From positions 1-44,694 of the forward strand of contig JBAZRW010000010.1 of assembly GCA_041662785.1 (NCBI GenBank): DNA of 44,694 nucleotides. Reading direction: 5' to 3'. The stretch is from Bdellovibrionales bacterium. Lineage in GTDB: Bacteria > Pseudomonadota > Alphaproteobacteria > UBA9219. Below the pieces are notes generated by a model. It had not been told where the DNA came from, did no database searches, and worked only from the letters and a program-made list of their open reading frames with translations. Position numbers and translations under genes: made by a program. Positions 42,225-44,694 of the stretch are shown piece after piece; the stretch's first letter is position 1; each line of letters starts with the position of its first letter.

Positions 42225-42551
42225 TTACCGTGCGTCGGATTCATCGTCAGTGGCGACATCGACGACATCATCAACATCGACTTCGTCTTCGCCTAGTTCG
42301 TCAATATCTTCAATGACCACATCATCAGCTTCATCCGAAGCCACGGGGATATCATCAATTTCTTCGGGTGCTGCGGTGATCTTGCGCGCCTTTTCCTCGG
42401 CGGCAGCGCGGCTGCGCCGTGATTTGGTCAGCGTTTCAGGATCAAAAACCGTCCCGCAGCTTGGACATACGGGCGGATTCTTTTTCATATCGTAATAGCG
42501 CGTGCCGCAATGCGGACAAATCCGTTTTAAACCCCACTCTGCTTTCGCCAC
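42225..42551 (-). CDS. TIGR02300 (FYDLN-type) zinc-ribbon protein
   Basis: A 108-aa protein. The N-terminus, AKAEWGLKRICPHCGTRYYD, is followed by MKKNPPVCPSCGTVFD: a four-Cys zinc ribbon (CxxC...CxxC) with the aromatic-Asp motif that names the TIGR02300 family, here YYDMKK in place of FYDLNK. The C-terminal half is a long acidic, low-complexity tail. The family is found almost only in alphaproteobacteria; its function is not established. The GTG at 42551 is chosen because GGGAG stands 7 bases upstream and family members start here. An ATG at 42620 would add an atypical tail. Confidence 0.88.
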   Translation of the reverse strand: MAKAEWGLKRICPHCGTRYYDMKKNPPVCPSCGTVFDPETLTKSRRSRAAAEEKARKITAAPEEIDDIPVASDEADDVVIEDIDELGEDEVDVDDVVDVATDDESDAR

Positions 42552-42751
42552 GTTTAGTCTCCCTGCTCTGAATTTTTGGGCCGAAAAATAGATTATTTCG
42601 AAGGCGTAGTCCTGTGACATAGAAAATTCTATCTGTCAACGCGCTAGTATGGCAAGATTCTCCACCCGTCAATTTTTCTGACATGAATGAGGGGCTATCC
42701 CCAACTATATGGACTTGTTAACCTTAGCAATCTGTTCCTTCTCTTTATGGT

Positions 42752-43345
42752 TTGAAAGAAACGAGCGTTCATGACCGTACCCTTTCCCAAAGCCCTTCCT
42801 TCTGGTGGGTGGTCGCTGTTGGCGGCATTTTGACTTTGGCGCGTTTTAGCGAGGCTTTCCTTATCTTGCGTGCGCAAAGCATCGGGCTGCCTATGGCATG
42901 GGTTCCGCTGGTCATGGTGGTGATGAGTGTTGTTTACGCTCTGGCGGCCTATCCCGTCGGTATTCTTTCCGATCGCATAGAGCGTCGGTTTATTCTGATT
43001 ATCGGAACGGGCCTCCTTATCTTGGCCGACCTTGTTCTGGCTTATGCTGGTAACGTCTGGGGCGTGATGATAGGCGTTGGCCTATGGGGCTTGCATATGG
43101 GGTTTTCTCAAGGCCTTCTCGCCGCCCTTATCGCCGACACAACGCCCGAAGAGAGGCGTGGAACCGCCTTTGGCCTCTTTAATCTTATAAGCGGCGTGTT
43201 GCTGCTGGTGGCCAGCGCTCTTGCGGGTCTTCTTTGGGAAAGGGGAGGGCCAGAGGCCACCTTTCTTATGGGGGCAAGTTTTAGCGCGATTGCCTTATTG
43301 GGCCTGTTTCTTTTTCCCCTCAAGGGTGACAGAATAGGCGCGTAA
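42752..43345 (+). CDS. half-size MFS transporter (C-terminal six helices)
   Basis: A 197-aa membrane protein with six predicted helices, matching only the C-terminal half of a Major Facilitator Superfamily protein: FWWVVAVGGILTLARFSEAF (helix 7), YPVGILSDRIERR (loop 8-9 with the G-x3-D-R signature), IADTTPEERRGTAFGLFNLI (loop 10-11). Full MFS proteins have about 400 residues and twelve helices. No N-terminal half is seen upstream: the 200-base gap before it lacks a fitting frame. The start is probably a TTG at 42752. It may be a remnant, or a subunit that pairs with another half. Confidence 0.75.
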   Translation: MKETSVHDRTLSQSPSFWWVVAVGGILTLARFSEAFLILRAQSIGLPMAWVPLVMVVMSVVYALAAYPVGILSDRIERRFILIIGTGLLILADLVLAYAGNVWGVMIGVGLWGLHMGFSQGLLAALIADTTPEERRGTAFGLFNLISGVLLLVASALAGLLWERGGPEATFLMGASFSAIALLGLFLFPLKGDRIGA

Positions 43346-43361
43346 CGAAAAGGAGCTGCAC

Positions 43362-43862
43362 ATGGCGACGACCCAAACGATCATCCCGCCGACAGAGCCA
43401 CAGGACGTTCCCGTGATAGAGGGAAATCTAGGCAGCCTCTTGGCACGCTTCGTGGCGCTGGTAATTGACATGCTCATTATTAAGGTCGTTTTTTTTATCA
43501 TTTTTATTCCGCTAGGGCTGGTGGCGTCGATTGGAACTTTTCTTATTATGCCAATGCCCCTGTTTTTCTTTGGTGGTGTAGGGCTTTCCTTTGTCGCAAC
43601 GAGCGTTGTGGCCGCATGGCTTTATTTTGCGGTGCAGGAAAGCTCGGCGAGAGGTGCGACGATTGGCAAAAGGATTATGGGGCTTCGGGTCGTTGATGAA
43701 AACGGGCGGCGGCTTACGTTTTCTTTGGCCACGCTACGTTATGCCGTAAAAATCATCTCCATGATTCCTATGATGCTGGGATTCTTTCTGGCGTTTTTTA
43801 CGTCCAAGAGACAGGCCCTTCACGATCTGATCGCAAACACTGTCGTTATTAAGGTATCCTGA
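43362..43862 (+). CDS. RDD family membrane protein
   Basis: A 166-aa protein with a short soluble N-terminus, then SLLARFVALVIDMLIIKVVF (the Arg and Asp of the RDD motif in the first helix). Two or three more helices follow, with the conserved GATIGKRIMGLRVVDENGR loop and a C-terminal RQALHDLIANTVVI. Family PF06271. Function is not settled; some members affect ion transport. A good ribosome binding site (AAGGAG) precedes it. It is followed after 2 bases by a second RDD gene. Confidence 0.9.
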   Translation: MATTQTIIPPTEPQDVPVIEGNLGSLLARFVALVIDMLIIKVVFFIIFIPLGLVASIGTFLIMPMPLFFFGGVGLSFVATSVVAAWLYFAVQESSARGATIGKRIMGLRVVDENGRRLTFSLATLRYAVKIISMIPMMLGFFLAFFTSKRQALHDLIANTVVIKVS

Positions 43863-43864
43863 AG

Positions 43865-44401
43865 ATGGAGACAGTTATAGCCGATGCACCCCTTTATGCT
43901 GGTTTTGGCAAACGGCTTTATGCCTATCTGATAGACCAATCCATTATTCAGGGCGTTGCACTTGTTCTTTTGCTCCCGTTCGGGGGAGGGCTGTGGGATC
44001 AATTGTCGGGCGCGCTAACCCGTCAACCTACCACCTTGTCGATGCAAAGCGGCTCCTTTGATGTTTTGGCTGTTTCGATCACGGCGGCGGTATTGTTCTT
44101 TATGATTTTTCAGTTTGTTTTGGGCGTTGCCTATGGAACCGTGATGGAAGGCGGATGCGCGGGGGCGACTTGGGGTAAAAGATATTGCGGCCTGCGCGTG
44201 ACGGACGTGCAGGGACAACGGATTGGCTATGGCGCGGCGGCGTTGCGTAATGCGGGAATCAATGTCCTGAGCGTGGCCTTGTCGATGGATATGACACTTG
44301 GACTAATGCTTGCGCCGTTTTATTTGATGCCTCTTTTTACAAAGAAGAAGCAAGCTTTGCACGATATTGTTGCCCAAACGATTGTGGTTCAAAGGCCGTA
44401 A
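43865..44401 (+). CDS. RDD family membrane protein, second copy
   Basis: A 178-aa protein similar in plan to the preceding one: YAGFGKRLYAYLIDQSIIQG (Arg and Asp in helix one), a middle helix pair, the loop GATWGKRYCGLRVTDVQGQR, and KKKQALHDIVAQTIVV at the end. The two genes are 2 bases apart and surely cotranscribed. They differ in the first loop, which has a longer insert here (residues 40-60). They may form a heteromeric membrane complex or be an old tandem duplication. Confidence 0.9.
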   Translation: METVIADAPLYAGFGKRLYAYLIDQSIIQGVALVLLLPFGGGLWDQLSGALTRQPTTLSMQSGSFDVLAVSITAAVLFFMIFQFVLGVAYGTVMEGGCAGATWGKRYCGLRVTDVQGQRIGYGAAALRNAGINVLSVALSMDMTLGLMLAPFYLMPLFTKKKQALHDIVAQTIVVQRP

Positions 44402-44465
44402 ACAAGACATTTCATGATATAGCTAATCCACCATAAATTGATAACGAGGTTTTGCATTACCCTCG

Positions 44466-44534
44466 CCGTCATTCCGGACTAAACTTTCTTTCGTCTTCTG
44501 CGAAGCCGAAGAGAAAGGATCGAAGGAATGACGG
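44466..44534. repeat. CCGTCATTCC palindromic repeat
   Basis: A 69-bp palindrome closed by CCGTCATTCC / GGAATGACGG, with an inner stem CTTTCT...AGAAAG. It lies 65 bases after the second RDD gene and just before the terminal repeat, and could act as a terminator. It shares the CGTCAT end with the repeats near 700 and 16.5 kb. No gene is present in 44402-44694. Confidence 0.75.
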
Positions 44535-44569
44535 TTCATTTTAGGCACGTGTGCCTTATCCTTTTATAT

Positions 44570-44694
44570 GGCATAATGATCAAAAGGTGTGGGTAGATTC
44601 ACGATTTTGAGAGCAAAAAGCTGATCATTTTTCTCCGCCGATCCTTCTTCAATCCTCGATGTATTTTGACCTTGTTTTTCCAGTGAGCGAAGGA
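44570..44694 (-). repeat. right arm of the terminal inverted repeat of the contig
   Basis: The exact reverse complement of positions 2-126, with no mismatch over 125 bases. The inner boundary GGCATAATGATC is the same as on the left. The window ends within the element, so its full length is not known. Confidence 0.9.

Noticed and set aside
1..44694. CRISPR arrays, rRNA genes, or a linear plasmid with telomeric ends
   Set aside because: No regularly spaced direct repeats or rRNA sequence were seen. Gene content is chromosomal with no replication genes, so the inverted ends are better explained by a repeat at an assembly break.

Overview
The window looks like a chromosomal contig from an alphaproteobacterium, probably Rhodospirillales- or Micavibrio-like. 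It carries the alphaproteobacterial gene order bamD-recN-ligA, a TIGR02300 (FYDLN-type) zinc-ribbon protein, a soluble MCP, a type-D exosortase and two tRNA genes. G+C is moderate, and the polysaccharide region (about 23.5-36.4 kb) is visibly AT-richer. The two ends are the same sequence in opposite orientation: a perfect inverted repeat of at least 125 bp. The contig therefore probably stops inside a repeated element.

Left part (0.2-7.2 kb): a prepilin-peptidase N-terminal domain without its protease part, a three-gene ABC-2 exporter (one ATPase, two permeases), a PIG-L deacetylase with a GT4 glycosyltransferase, and a secreted alpha/beta-hydrolase-like protein that has lost its nucleophile Ser and catalytic His. 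Middle part (7.3-20.9 kb), mostly housekeeping: PfkB kinase, tRNA-Arg(ACG), HypB, UvrD/PcrA helicase, GNAT, diguanylate cyclase, LigA, a periplasmic solute-binding protein, RecN, BamD, an unknown protein and a soluble chemoreceptor domain.

At 21.2-23.5 kb lies an odd segment. A stand-alone HypF carbamoyltransferase (Kae1-like) domain reads into a well-formed TPP riboswitch. The riboswitch is followed by a terminator-like hairpin and two genes with no evident thiamine role: an unknown 270-aa protein and a ParB/RepB-type C-terminal fragment.

The stretch 23.7-38.8 kb is a Wzx/Wzy-type exopolysaccharide locus. It holds exosortase XrtD fused to EpsI, three glycosyltransferases (one frameshifted), a secreted glycosidase-like protein, a Wzy-like polymerase, a Wzx-like flippase, a TupA-like ATP-grasp enzyme, a UDP-glucuronate 4-epimerase-like enzyme and UDP-glucose dehydrogenase. 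The last two imply a uronic-acid-containing polymer. An IS630-family element with TA target duplication sits exactly in the stop codon of the frameshifted glycosyltransferase.

The right part holds a prophage lysis remnant (endolysin-like protein, i-spanin and overlapping o-spanin) abutting the 3' end of tRNA-Val(CAC). After it come an OmpR/EnvZ-type two-component pair, the TIGR02300 protein, a half-size MFS protein and two tandem RDD membrane proteins. Several palindromic, MITE- or REPIN-like repeats lie in the intergenic gaps.
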